Positions 33,572 to 39,993 of a DNA stretch of 39,993 bases are shown piece after piece. The translations under genes and the position numbers were made by a program. The notes under the pieces were generated by a model that was not told the origin of the DNA, searched no databases, and saw only the letters and a list, made by a program, of their open reading frames with translations. This DNA is from Collinsella aerofaciens. GTDB lineage: Bacteria > Actinomycetota > Coriobacteriia > Coriobacteriales > Coriobacteriaceae. The stretch covers positions 1 to 39,993 of the forward strand of contig NZ_JAQLFL010000006.1 in NCBI RefSeq assembly GCF_028206995.1. Reading direction: 5' to 3'. The stretch's first letter is position 1. Each line of letters starts with the position of its first letter.

Positions 33572-35053
33572 TTAGCGATGGAAGAAACCGCGGCGCTCAA
33601 ACTTGGGCTCGCAGCACACGTTGATACCCAGTTTGCGCAGTACCGTCTCGTCCGTCGGCGAGATGATCACGCTAAAGAAGGCATCGCAACCGCGCAGCTG
33701 CTCCAGGCCCGAAAGGACGCGAGCGGCCGTCTCACTCGTGGCCGAGGTGATCGACAGCGCCATAAGCGTCTCGTCGGTGTGGAGGCGCGGGTTTTTGCTT
33801 CCCAGGAAATGCGTCTTGAGCTTGCTGATGGGCTCGATCGCCTCATCGCTAATGACCTCGAGCTCAAGGTCGACGCCCGAGACATGCTTGAGGGCGTTCA
33901 TAATGAGCGAACTTGCGGCGCCCAGGCGCGTGGAGGTCTTACCGGTCACCACGGAGCCATCGGGCATGACCATGGCACCCACGGGACCACCCGTCAGCTG
34001 CTCCCTGGTGAGGGCCGCCGAGCGCGCCGGTGAGTAGTTCTTATCGACGCCGGCTTTCTTCATAATAATCTTGAGACGGTCGACTTGCTCATCGCCCACG
34101 CCGGTACGGCGCACATTTTCGACCGCGGTAAAGTAGCGGCGGACGATCTCCATCTTGGAAGCGTCGCGGCAGGCATCGTCATCGGTGATGGCAAAGCCGA
34201 CCATATTGACGCCCATGTCCGTAGGGCTCTGGTAGGGGCTCTTGCCCAAGATCTTTTCCATCAGGGCACGGACTACCGGGAAGGCCTCGACGTCGCGGTT
34301 GTAGTTGACCGTGGTCTTGTTGTAGGCCTCAAGGTGGAACGAATCGATGATATTGGCGTCGTCGAGGTCAGCCGTGGCGGCCTCGTAGGCAATATTGACC
34401 GGATGCGTCAGAGGAAGATTCCAGACCGGGAAGGTCTCGAACTTGGCATAGCCGGCGGCCGTGCCATGCTTGTGCTCGTGATAGAGCTGAGACAGGCAGG
34501 TGGCAAGCTTGCCCGAGCCGGGGCCGGGTGCCGTCACGACAACGAGTGGACGCGTGGTCTCGACAAACTCGTTCTTGCCGTAGCCTTCGTCAGAAACGAT
34601 CAGATCGACATCGTGCGGATACCCCTCGATGGGATAGTGCAGCTTGGCGGGAATACCGAGCGCGTTCAGGCGGTTGCGGAACACATCGGCAGCAGGCTGG
34701 CCGGCGTACTGGGTGATGACCACAGCCGCGACGGCAAAGCCGTTGCCGCGGAACAGGTCAACCAGGCGCAGCACATCCTCGTCATAGGTAATACCGAGGT
34801 CACCACGAGCCTTGTTTTTTTCGATGTGGTTCGCGTTGATCGCGATGATAACCTCAACGTCATCGGCAATGCTCTTGAGCATGCGGAACTTGCTGTCCGG
34901 TTCAAAACCCGGCAGCACGCGGCTCGCATGATAGTCATCGAACAGCTTACCGCCAAACTCCAAATAGAGTTTGCCGCCAAACTGCGAGATGCGCTCCTTA
35001 ATATGAGCGGCCTGCAGCTCGATATATTTCGCGTTGTCGAAACCCTGGCGCAT
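33572..35053 (-). CDS. DUF1846 family protein (UPF0371)
   Basis: A 493-residue cytoplasmic protein of the DUF1846/UPF0371 family; structures of family members exist but the reaction is not established. Landmarks are GFDNAKYIELQAAHIKERI at the N-terminus, LYLEFGGKLFDDYHASRVLPGF, VVVTAPGPGSGKLATCLSQLYHEH (a nucleotide-loop-like Gly/Lys motif), FPVWNLPLTHPVNIAYEAATADL and FHLEAYN. The start at 35053 (GGGAG upstream) agrees with the family's usual N-terminus; an ATG at 35077 with AGGAC is the alternative. The gene stands alone with its own terminator; a long hairpin lies about 110-180 bases upstream. Confidence 0.9.
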   Translation of the reverse strand: MRQGFDNAKYIELQAAHIKERISQFGGKLYLEFGGKLFDDYHASRVLPGFEPDSKFRMLKSIADDVEVIIAINANHIEKNKARGDLGITYDEDVLRLVDLFRGNGFAVAAVVITQYAGQPAADVFRNRLNALGIPAKLHYPIEGYPHDVDLIVSDEGYGKNEFVETTRPLVVVTAPGPGSGKLATCLSQLYHEHKHGTAAGYAKFETFPVWNLPLTHPVNIAYEAATADLDDANIIDSFHLEAYNKTTVNYNRDVEAFPVVRALMEKILGKSPYQSPTDMGVNMVGFAITDDDACRDASKMEIVRRYFTAVENVRRTGVGDEQVDRLKIIMKKAGVDKNYSPARSAALTREQLTGGPVGAMVMPDGSVVTGKTSTRLGAASSLIMNALKHVSGVDLELEVISDEAIEPISKLKTHFLGSKNPRLHTDETLMALSITSATSETAARVLSGLEQLRGCDAFFSVIISPTDETVLRKLGINVCCEPKFERRGFFHR

Positions 35054-35160
35054 GTATGGCTCCCGTCCCGTTTCCATTTAATGTCCTAGGCGATTATAAC
35101 GGAGCAGACCCTCCCCAACGCCCAAGCAATCAACTGGCACCAACCAAACACGCGATCGAT

Positions 35161-35229
35161 AAGTTGCGGTGAAATAGTTCCCGTTTAACCCCTCAAGACG
35201 GCCAAACAGGAACTATTCCACCGCAACTT
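35161..35229 (-). repeat. Long intergenic hairpin, 26-bp stem
   Basis: Bases 35161-35186 and 35204-35229 are inverted repeats with two mismatches. On the minus strand both mismatches become G-U pairs, so a minus-strand RNA pairs fully, with a 17-base loop. It lies upstream of the DUF1846 gene on its sense strand and is not followed by a T-run. Confidence 0.85.
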
Positions 35230-35265
35230 CCCCTTTTTGGTTCAAACAAACCTGGCCTTTGTATC

Positions 35266-35370
35266 AATAATGGAAACGTCGCAGGTTGAGCATAAGCCAG
35301 CGAAAGCCCACCAGAGTAGGCAAAGCGCCCTCTGCACCAACAATGGAAAGCGCCGCAGGCAGAGGACGGA
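35266..35370. repeat. Imperfect direct repeat beside the insertion element
   Basis: AATAATGGAAACGTCGCAGG and AACAATGGAAAGCGCCGCAGG occur about 72 bases apart. The second copy lies between CCTCTGC and GCAGAGG, an inverted pair. It is outside the element inverted repeats and could be older intergenic sequence or an element fragment; no ORF is supported. Confidence 0.4.
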
Positions 35371-35377
35371 CAGACAC

Positions 35378-35390
35378 TATGACCCAATCC
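35378..35390 (+). repeat. Left inverted repeat of the IS1111-like element
   Basis: TATGACCCAATCC, the exact reverse complement of 36888-36900; the match does not extend on either side. Confidence 0.85.
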
Positions 35391-35501
35391 AGGGGCACGG
35401 AAACGACAGGAGCCCCCGCTCGTGACCGCGGGTCGGGGCTGCGACAATGTTGTTGAAGTGCCAGAGGCGCAGCCGCGCCGCAACGAGGTTGGGAGGCTCC
35501 C

Positions 35502-36623
35502 GTGCCTAGATATTCTACCGCCTTCGGAATGGACGTACACCTCAGGTCCGCCACCGTCTGCGCGCTCGACGCGGAGACGGGCGAGGCCGTGACGAGGAGG
35601 TTCCGCGGCAACCCGTGGGGCGAGGTCGCGGAGTGGATGTCGGGCTTCCCCGGCCCGTCTCTCGCCGCCTACGAGAGCGGCTACCTCGGCTTCGCCCCGC
35701 AGAGGGAGCTCTCCGGGCTCGGCGTCGACTGCGTCGTCGCGGCCGTCTCCAAGGTCCCGAGGTCGGCGGCCGACCTCTCGTCCAAGAACGACCGCAACGA
35801 CGCGGCCAGGATGGCCAAGGCGATACTGTCGCACGATATCTCCCCGGTATGGGTGCCGTCCCCCGAGATCGAGGGGCTCAGGGACCTCGCCGGGGCCCAC
35901 GACGCGGCGACCGCGAGGCTCGCGGCGGCGAAGCAGCGGCTCCTGGCGTTCCTGGCCCGCCGCGGCTACGCCTACGGCGGCACGACGCCGGCCGGCAACC
36001 CCCGGAGGTACTGGACGTACGGCTTCCTCAGGTGGCTCGACGGCATACACCCCGCCGACGACGGCGGCATCCGGGCGCTTGCGGCGCTGAGGAACGAGGT
36101 CGAGGCGGCCGACGAGACGAGGGAGGCCGTCCTCGCCGAATACAGGGCCGCCGTCGCGGCGGGCCCCCTCTCGGCCGAGGTCGAGGCGCTCCAGTCGATC
36201 AAGGGGTGCGGGTTCGCGCTCGCCGCCGCCTTCGCGGCCGAGGTCGGCGACTTCTCGAGGTTCCGCTCCGGCAGGCAGGTGACGGCCTACTTCGGCCTCG
36301 CCCCGAAGCAGAGGTCGAGCGCGGACTCCGTGCGCCTCGGCGGGATCAGCGGGGCCGGCAACGCGCTCGTCAGGAAGCTGGCGGTCGAGGGGTCCTGGTG
36401 CTACGCCCAGGCCGGCCACCAGCCGAAGCTGATGCCCAAGGGCTCCGGCGTCCCCCTCGAGGTAAGGATGCACGGGAGGAAGGGGTCCGAGCGCCTGCTC
36501 CGGCGACGCGAGGAGATGCTCGAGAGGGGCATGCCCCAGGCGAAGGCGAACGCCGCCACCGCCGCCGAGCTCGTGAGGTGGCTGTGGGCACTCGGCGCGA
36601 TGTGCCGGGAGGCCGGCGAATAG
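35502..36623 (+). CDS. IS110/IS1111-family transposase
   Basis: A 373-residue transposase with a RuvC-like DEDD N-terminal domain: D11 (GMDVH), E58 (AAYESGY), D97 and D100 (KNDRNDAAR). The C-terminal Transposase_20 domain starts LQSIKGCGFALAAAFAAEVG at about 230, and S283 in GGISGAGNALVRKL is the probable catalytic serine. All catalytic positions look intact, so the element may be active. It starts at GTG 35502 with GGGAGG six bases upstream. Family members are guided by an RNA encoded in the element ends; the 264-base region past this gene is the candidate here. Codon use is foreign to the neighbourhood. Confidence 0.93.
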   Translation: MPRYSTAFGMDVHLRSATVCALDAETGEAVTRRFRGNPWGEVAEWMSGFPGPSLAAYESGYLGFAPQRELSGLGVDCVVAAVSKVPRSAADLSSKNDRNDAARMAKAILSHDISPVWVPSPEIEGLRDLAGAHDAATARLAAAKQRLLAFLARRGYAYGGTTPAGNPRRYWTYGFLRWLDGIHPADDGGIRALAALRNEVEAADETREAVLAEYRAAVAAGPLSAEVEALQSIKGCGFALAAAFAAEVGDFSRFRSGRQVTAYFGLAPKQRSSADSVRLGGISGAGNALVRKLAVEGSWCYAQAGHQPKLMPKGSGVPLEVRMHGRKGSERLLRRREEMLERGMPQAKANAATAAELVRWLWALGAMCREAGE

Positions 36624-36887
36624 ACATAGCCCCCGTCCCGGCGAGCCGGGCAGCCTTCGGGGACACCCCCGTTCTCGCTGTGCGCGCGGCGGCCGCCGCA
36701 TCCGCGTCGACAGACTTGGGGAACCCCGCCGAAGGAGAGGATTGCGGGCCGCCGGAGCGGTATCCGCGGATATGAGACTGAGCCGAAGGCGTCGACGACA
36801 TGCCGGGGGCGGACCGGGACGGGTTCAACGGCAGGCCCCGCCGACCGATTGCAGGCGGTCGGCGGGGCCATTGTGGCTCTTGACAGC
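36624..36887 (+). ncRNA. Candidate guide RNA (seekRNA/bridge RNA) region of the element
   Basis: The 264 non-coding bases between the transposase stop and the right inverted repeat are GC-rich and highly structured: GTCCC/GGGGAC around 36637-36665, a GCGGCGGCCGCCGC palindrome near 36687-36700, and a perfect 14-bp stem 36834-36847/36856-36869 with an 8-base loop. In IS1111-type elements the guide RNA is encoded in this place. GACAGAC at 36709-36715 also occurs at 35369-35375 beside the left end, and ATATGAG at 36770-36776 recurs across the right junction (36898-36904). RNA limits are unknown. Confidence 0.4.
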
Positions 36888-36900
36888 GGATTGGGTCATA
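36888..36900 (+). repeat. Right inverted repeat of the IS1111-like element
   Basis: GGATTGGGTCATA, the exact reverse complement of 35378-35390. The foot of the large hairpin at 36908 begins seven bases further on. Confidence 0.85.
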
Positions 36901-36907
36901 TGAGCGA

Positions 36908-37007
36908 GCGCCGTCCAGAACGTACAAGTTGGCATGAAAAAGGCGAGGCATAGACCTTTTGGTCATGCCTTGCCTTTTGAATGACAAATTGTCGTTCTGG
37001 ACGGCGC
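36908..37007. repeat. Large imperfect hairpin (about 48-bp stem, TTTT loop) next to the IS end
   Basis: 36908-36956 and 36961-37007 are inverted repeats with scattered mismatches and two single-base bulges; the outer 15 bp (GCGCCGTCCAGAACG with CGTTCTGGACGGCGC) are perfect. The element's right inverted repeat ends seven bases away, so insertion may have targeted the foot of this structure. Confidence 0.8.
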
Positions 37008-37020
37008 GTAGCGTCGACCG

Positions 37021-37048
37021 GTTCCGCGGTTTGGTAAAACCGCGGAAC
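37021..37048. repeat. 12-bp perfect hairpin before the transporter terminator
   Basis: GTTCCGCGGTTT and AAACCGCGGAAC with a 4-base loop (37021-37048). It follows the terminator of the YfcC-type gene on the minus strand and lacks its own T-run. Confidence 0.7.
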
Positions 37049-37087
37049 AAAAAGTCGCCCCCTCCCGCGCACGGAACGGGAGGGGGC
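37049..37087 (-). terminator. Intrinsic terminator after the YfcC-type transporter gene
   Basis: On the minus strand GCCCCCTCCCG/CGGGAGGGGGC (11 bp, 37057-37087) is followed by GACTTTTTG. It ends the arc transcript, about 100 bases past the transporter stop. Confidence 0.85.
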
Positions 37088-37189
37088 TAAAGGTAGGAGT
37101 CTACCGGTGGGTTGACCCCACCGGACAGACGATGACCAGGTGATCCTTTACAGGATCGTCAAGGTTTCCGTGGGGTACCCGTTGGGTAC

Positions 37190-38668
37190 TTAGAGCAACA
37201 CGCAGGCGACGGTCAGGATGATGGCGCAGACGACGGAGAGCGCGACGATGAGCTTAAGGGCAAACTTGAGCCAGGTCGTCCACTCGATCTTGGCCAGGGC
37301 GAGACCGCCCATGATGGCGCCGGAGGTCGGGGTGAACAGGTTCACGACACCGATGGCGGCGGAGAAGATCATGACCATGACCTCGGGCGAGAAGCCGAGC
37401 TTAACAGCCAGCGGTCCCATGATGGGCATGGAGACGGTGGCCATACCGGAGGTCGAGGGGATCAGGAAGGACAGGCCGAAGTAGACCAGGAAGCTCATGG
37501 GAGCGAAGATCACACCGGACAGGCCAGCCAGGGCATTGGCGGCAGCGTCGAGGACGTAGACGTCGAGGCCGGTGTTAGCCATGAGGACGGAGATACCACG
37601 AGCGAGGGCGATGACGAGAACAACGGACATCATGTCGGCAGCGCCGGTGATGAAGGTGTTGACGATCTGCTTCTCGGACAGGCCACCGATGATACCGATC
37701 AGGACAGCCATGAGGAAGAACCAGGTGGAAGCCTCGTCGAAGTACCACTGGCCAATGGGCAGGCCGGTGATCAGGGCAGACCAGCCCTGGACGACGGCGT
37801 TACCGTCGGCATCGTAGACAGCGCCAGCGTCAAAGAAGTTGGCGACGCCCTCGTTGAGGTCGGCCAGCGGGATGAAGCCGACGATCATGACGACGAAGGT
37901 GAAGGCAAAGGCGATCAGAACACCCTTCTGACGACCGGTGAGCTTGACCTCATTGTGAACCTCGGAAGCAGCCTTGCCGTGAGCCTCTTCGGCGTCCTTG
38001 AGCTCCTGCATCGACAGGATGGTGGAACCCTTGTCAGCCTTGACCTTCTTGGCATAGCTCATGACGAAGAAGATGGACATAGCAGTGGTAACAATCCACA
38101 GGACGGCACCGAGGCCGATGATGATGGACTGGTTGACCTCAATGCCAACGCCGGTCAGAGCGTCGACGGCAGCGCCGACGGCGAACGGGTTAACCGTGGA
38201 GCCCAGGCAGCCGCAGCCAGCGCCGAGCAGGACGGTGGCGGCACCGACCATCGGGTCGAAGCCAGCGGCCATCATGGTAGCGGCAAGCAAGGCGTAGAAG
38301 GGAACGGTCTCCTCGCACATACCATAGGTGGTACCACCGAGGGAGAAGATGAGCATCAGCACGGGAATGAGCATGATCTCATTACCCTTAAGCTTCTGCA
38401 CCAGGACGGCGATGCCGTTGTCCAGGGCGCCGGTCTCGGTCATCATGCCGAGGAAGCCGCCCAGGATCATAACGAAGAGGCAGACGGGCAGAGCGTCAGC
38501 GAAGCCCTTAATCGGGGCGGTGCAGAAATCGCTCAGACGGGCGGCAGTAACCGCGCCACCGGACGTGCCGGAGACGATAACGGTAATCACTGCGACAATT
38601 GCCAGCAGAGCAAGAAGAATGGTGAACGATGAAGGCATACCGCGCTTTTTCTTAGCGGTCTCAGTCAT
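37190..38668 (-). CDS. YfcC/DcuC-family membrane transporter in the arginine deiminase operon
   Basis: A 492-residue polytopic protein of the YfcC branch of the DcuC (C4-dicarboxylate anaerobic carrier) family. A basic cytoplasmic N-terminus (TETAKKKRGMPSS) precedes about eleven to twelve membrane segments, including GGTTYGMCEETVPFYALL and GAGCGCLGSTVNPFAVG and, in the second half, FLIPSTSGMATVSMPIMGPLA and the final LFTPTSGAIMGGLALAKI. Position after arcA-arcB suggests arginine/ornithine exchange or ornithine export, as for ArcD-type proteins, but the fold is unlike the APC-type ArcD, so substrate is inferred. The start at 38668 follows AAGGGGGG at 9 bases; ATGs at 38677 and 38695 are alternatives. 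Confidence 0.82.
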   Translation of the reverse strand: MTETAKKKRGMPSSFTILLALLAIVAVITVIVSGTSGGAVTAARLSDFCTAPIKGFADALPVCLFVMILGGFLGMMTETGALDNGIAVLVQKLKGNEIMLIPVLMLIFSLGGTTYGMCEETVPFYALLAATMMAAGFDPMVGAATVLLGAGCGCLGSTVNPFAVGAAVDALTGVGIEVNQSIIIGLGAVLWIVTTAMSIFFVMSYAKKVKADKGSTILSMQELKDAEEAHGKAASEVHNEVKLTGRQKGVLIAFAFTFVVMIVGFIPLADLNEGVANFFDAGAVYDADGNAVVQGWSALITGLPIGQWYFDEASTWFFLMAVLIGIIGGLSEKQIVNTFITGAADMMSVVLVIALARGISVLMANTGLDVYVLDAAANALAGLSGVIFAPMSFLVYFGLSFLIPSTSGMATVSMPIMGPLAVKLGFSPEVMVMIFSAAIGVVNLFTPTSGAIMGGLALAKIEWTTWLKFALKLIVALSVVCAIILTVACVLL

Positions 38669-38768
38669 AGTTCTCATCCCCCCTTCATAAATCATTTACT
38701 GATCTCGCCCGAAGCGGCTCTTCCGTGCCGTGCCTGCCGCCTGGTGCGAGATATTTACCAGACAAAGC

Positions 38769-38800
38769 CGCTCGGGGTGTGCAGCAAGACACCCCGAGCG
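38769..38800 (-). terminator. Hairpin between arcB and the transporter gene
   Basis: CGCTCGGGGTGT and ACACCCCGAGCG form a perfect 12-bp stem with an 8-base loop, 15 bases past the arcB stop. The following T content on the minus strand is weak (GGCTTTGTC), so it may act as a partial terminator or mRNA-stabilising structure that sets transporter level. Confidence 0.5.
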
Positions 38801-38815
38801 AGATGCTAGATGCTC

Positions 38816-39811
38816 TTACTTGAGCGTGGCGTACATGACAGCCTTGATGGTGTGCATGCGGTTCTCGGCCTCGTCGAAGACCTTGGAAGCGGGGCTCTCG
38901 AAGACCTCGTCGGTGACCTCCTGCTCGGTGATGCCGAACTGCTCGCACTTCTCGGCGCCAATGGTGGTGTTGGTGTCGTGGAAGCTGGGCAGGCAGTGCA
39001 GGAAGATGGCGCCCGGGTTGGCCATAGCCATGACCTCGGAGGTAACACGATACGGGGTGAGCTGAGCGATACGCTCGGCCCAGACCTCGTCGGGCTCGCC
39101 CATGGAGACCCACACGTCGGTGTAGATAACGTCGGCACCGGTGACGCCGTCCTTGACGTCGGTGGTCAGCTTGATGGTGCAACCGTTGGCCTCGGCGATG
39201 GGCTTGCAGGCCTCGATGACGTCGTCGGCGGGCATGCACTCCTCGGGGCCGCAGGCCACGAAGTTCATGCCGAGCTTGGAGCAGACGACCATGAGGGAGC
39301 GAGCGACGTTGTTCTTGCAGTCGCCCATGAAGACGAGGGTCTTGCCCTTGATGTCGTAGTTGAAGTTCTCCTGGACGGTCAGGATATCGGCGAGCATCTG
39401 GGTGGGATGCCACTCAGTGGTCAGGCCGTTCCACACGGGCACGCCGGACTTAGCAGCGAGCTCCTCGACGTCGTCCTGGGCAAAGCCACGGAACTCGATG
39501 CCGTCATACATGCGGCCGAGAACGCGGGCGGTGTCCTCGATGGACTCCTTCTTGCCCATCTGCGACGAACCGGGATCGAGATAGGTCACGCCCATGCCCA
39601 GGTCCATGCCGCCGACCTCGAAGGCGCAGCGGGTACGAGTGGAGGTCTTCTGGAAGAGCAGAACGATGTTCTTGCCCTCGAGATAGCGATGCGGAACGCC
39701 AGCGCGCTTCATATCCTTGAAGTTCTTGGAGAGCTTGAGCAGGTAATCGATCTCCTCGGTGGTGAGGTCGAGAAGCTTGAGGAAGCTACGGCCGGAGAGG
39801 TTAACACCCAT
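38816..39811 (-). CDS. arcB: Ornithine carbamoyltransferase (catabolic, ArcB)
   Basis: A 331-residue OTC that converts citrulline plus phosphate to ornithine and carbamoyl phosphate in arginine fermentation. The carbamoyl phosphate motif STRTR is at 57-61, the ornithine-side motif HCLPSFHD lies near residue 271, and DLTTEEIDYLLKLSK, FRGFAQDDVEELA and VWNGLTTEWHPTQMLADILT are typical. Context with arcA supports the catabolic role rather than biosynthesis. AAAGGA precedes the ATG at 39811 by 8 bases, and this start gives the family-typical N-terminus MGVNLSGRSFLKLLDL. Confidence 0.94.
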   Translation of the reverse strand: MGVNLSGRSFLKLLDLTTEEIDYLLKLSKNFKDMKRAGVPHRYLEGKNIVLLFQKTSTRTRCAFEVGGMDLGMGVTYLDPGSSQMGKKESIEDTARVLGRMYDGIEFRGFAQDDVEELAAKSGVPVWNGLTTEWHPTQMLADILTVQENFNYDIKGKTLVFMGDCKNNVARSLMVVCSKLGMNFVACGPEECMPADDVIEACKPIAEANGCTIKLTTDVKDGVTGADVIYTDVWVSMGEPDEVWAERIAQLTPYRVTSEVMAMANPGAIFLHCLPSFHDTNTTIGAEKCEQFGITEQEVTDEVFESPASKVFDEAENRMHTIKAVMYATLK

Positions 39812-39854
39812 GGTTCGATTCCTTTCGAAGAAATGAATTACGTAAGTATCAGTG

Positions 39855-39904
39855 TTGCCCGTTTGACGGGCGAAGCCGGTGCGGTTGTAGGGGGACCGCA
39901 CCGG
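39855..39904. repeat. Two tandem hairpins between arcA and arcB
   Basis: GCCCGT/ACGGGC (39857-39871) and CCGGTGCGGT/ACCGCACCGG (39876-39904, perfect 10 bp) lie one after the other in the 105-base arcA-arcB gap. No T-run follows, so RNA processing or stability control is more likely than termination. Confidence 0.5.
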
Positions 39905-39916
39905 AAACGGAAAGAC

Positions 39917-39993
39917 TTAGAGGTCCTCGCGCCAGAAGGGCATGCTCATGCAGCGCGGGCCGCCGCGGCCGCGGGAGAGCTCGGCGGAGGGCA
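39917..39993 (-). CDS. arcA: Arginine deiminase ArcA, C-terminal end (cut by window edge)
   Basis: Only the last 25 residues are in the window: PSAELSRGRGGPRCMSMPFW then REDL and a TAA stop at 39917-39919. GGPRCMSMP carries the catalytic cysteine of arginine deiminases, which hydrolyse arginine to citrulline and ammonia. The gene continues upstream beyond 39993. It is the first arc gene seen in the direction of transcription, followed by arcB. Confidence 0.85.
   Translation of the reverse strand, partial: PSAELSRGRGGPRCMSMPFWREDL

Larger units (their letters stand above)
35378..36900 (+). mobile_element. IS110-family insertion element, IS1111-like, intact
   Basis: A 1523-bp element bounded by TATGACCCAATCC (35378-35390) and its perfect inverse (36888-36900). 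IS110-family elements usually lack inverted repeats, whereas the IS1111 subgroup has sub-terminal ones of this size, so this is IS1111-like. It carries one intact transposase on the plus strand, a 111-base left end and a 264-base right end after the transposase. True ends may extend a few bases past the repeats. Its codon use (many AGG Arg codons, very GC-rich) differs from the neighbours. Confidence 0.85.

Noticed and set aside
36401..37050. Minus-strand frames opposite the element's right end
   Set aside because: They are Arg/Ser/Pro-rich shadows of the transposase and GC-rich non-coding end, without start signals.

Overview
The window looks like a chromosomal segment of a GC-rich, low-complexity-flanked Actinomycetota genome, most likely a Coriobacteriia gut anaerobe close to Collinsella. 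This is inferred from gene content and order: a division/cell-wall (dcw) cluster without ftsA, a ftsZ-pgeF...yggS-sepF-yggT-divIVA series, and an arginine deiminase operon. No rRNA or 16S marker is present, so genus is an inference. Almost every gene is on the minus strand.

Region by region: positions 1-3144 carry an SGNH hydrolase, a PARG-like macrodomain protein, a Bax-inhibitor-1 family membrane protein and a small unknown protein. Positions 3395-5135 (+) carry a PiT phosphate transporter and its DUF47 partner. A nitroreductase (5421-5951, +) follows. From 6119 to 14031 (-) lie divIVA, yggT, sepF, yggS, phoU, pstB, pstA, pstC, pstS and pgeF. From 14242 to 29731 (-) lies the dcw cluster, read in transcription order as mraZ, rsmH, ftsL-like, ftsI, murF, mraY, murD, ftsW, murG, murC, murB, ftsQ, ftsZ; murE is missing from its usual place between ftsI and murF. 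Upstream are xerD, pyrG, a winged-helix regulator and a DUF1846 gene (30193-35053). An intact IS110-family element (IS1111-like, 35378-36900, 13-bp perfect inverted repeats) follows, then a DcuC/YfcC-type transporter, arcB, and the 3' end of arcA at the window edge.

How the parts work together: the dcw genes make lipid II (MurB, MurC, MurD, MurF, MraY, MurG), polymerise and cross-link it at the septum (FtsW, FtsI), and build the divisome (FtsZ, SepF, FtsQ, FtsL, DivIVA). Two phosphate uptake systems sit close by: PiT/DUF47 and the ABC-type PstSCAB with PhoU. The pst-phoU genes sit between pgeF and yggS, splitting a gene series (pgeF-yggS-sepF-yggT-divIVA) that in many Gram-positive genomes follows ftsZ without interruption; pgeF overlaps pstS by four bases. 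A phosphate-box-like direct repeat lies upstream of pgeF. The arc genes serve fermentative arginine catabolism.

Most interesting signals: the pst insertion into the division cluster with a candidate Pho box; an elaborate mraZ promoter region (promoter with an operator-like palindrome in its spacer, TGGGG repeats forming a potential G-quadruplex, ATATGTT repeats, and a 16-mer shared with the ftsZ upstream region); a yggT gene without any normal start codon; a PARG-like protein lacking the catalytic glutamate; an IS1111-like element with a candidate guide-RNA region; and several long intergenic hairpins with unrelated stems.
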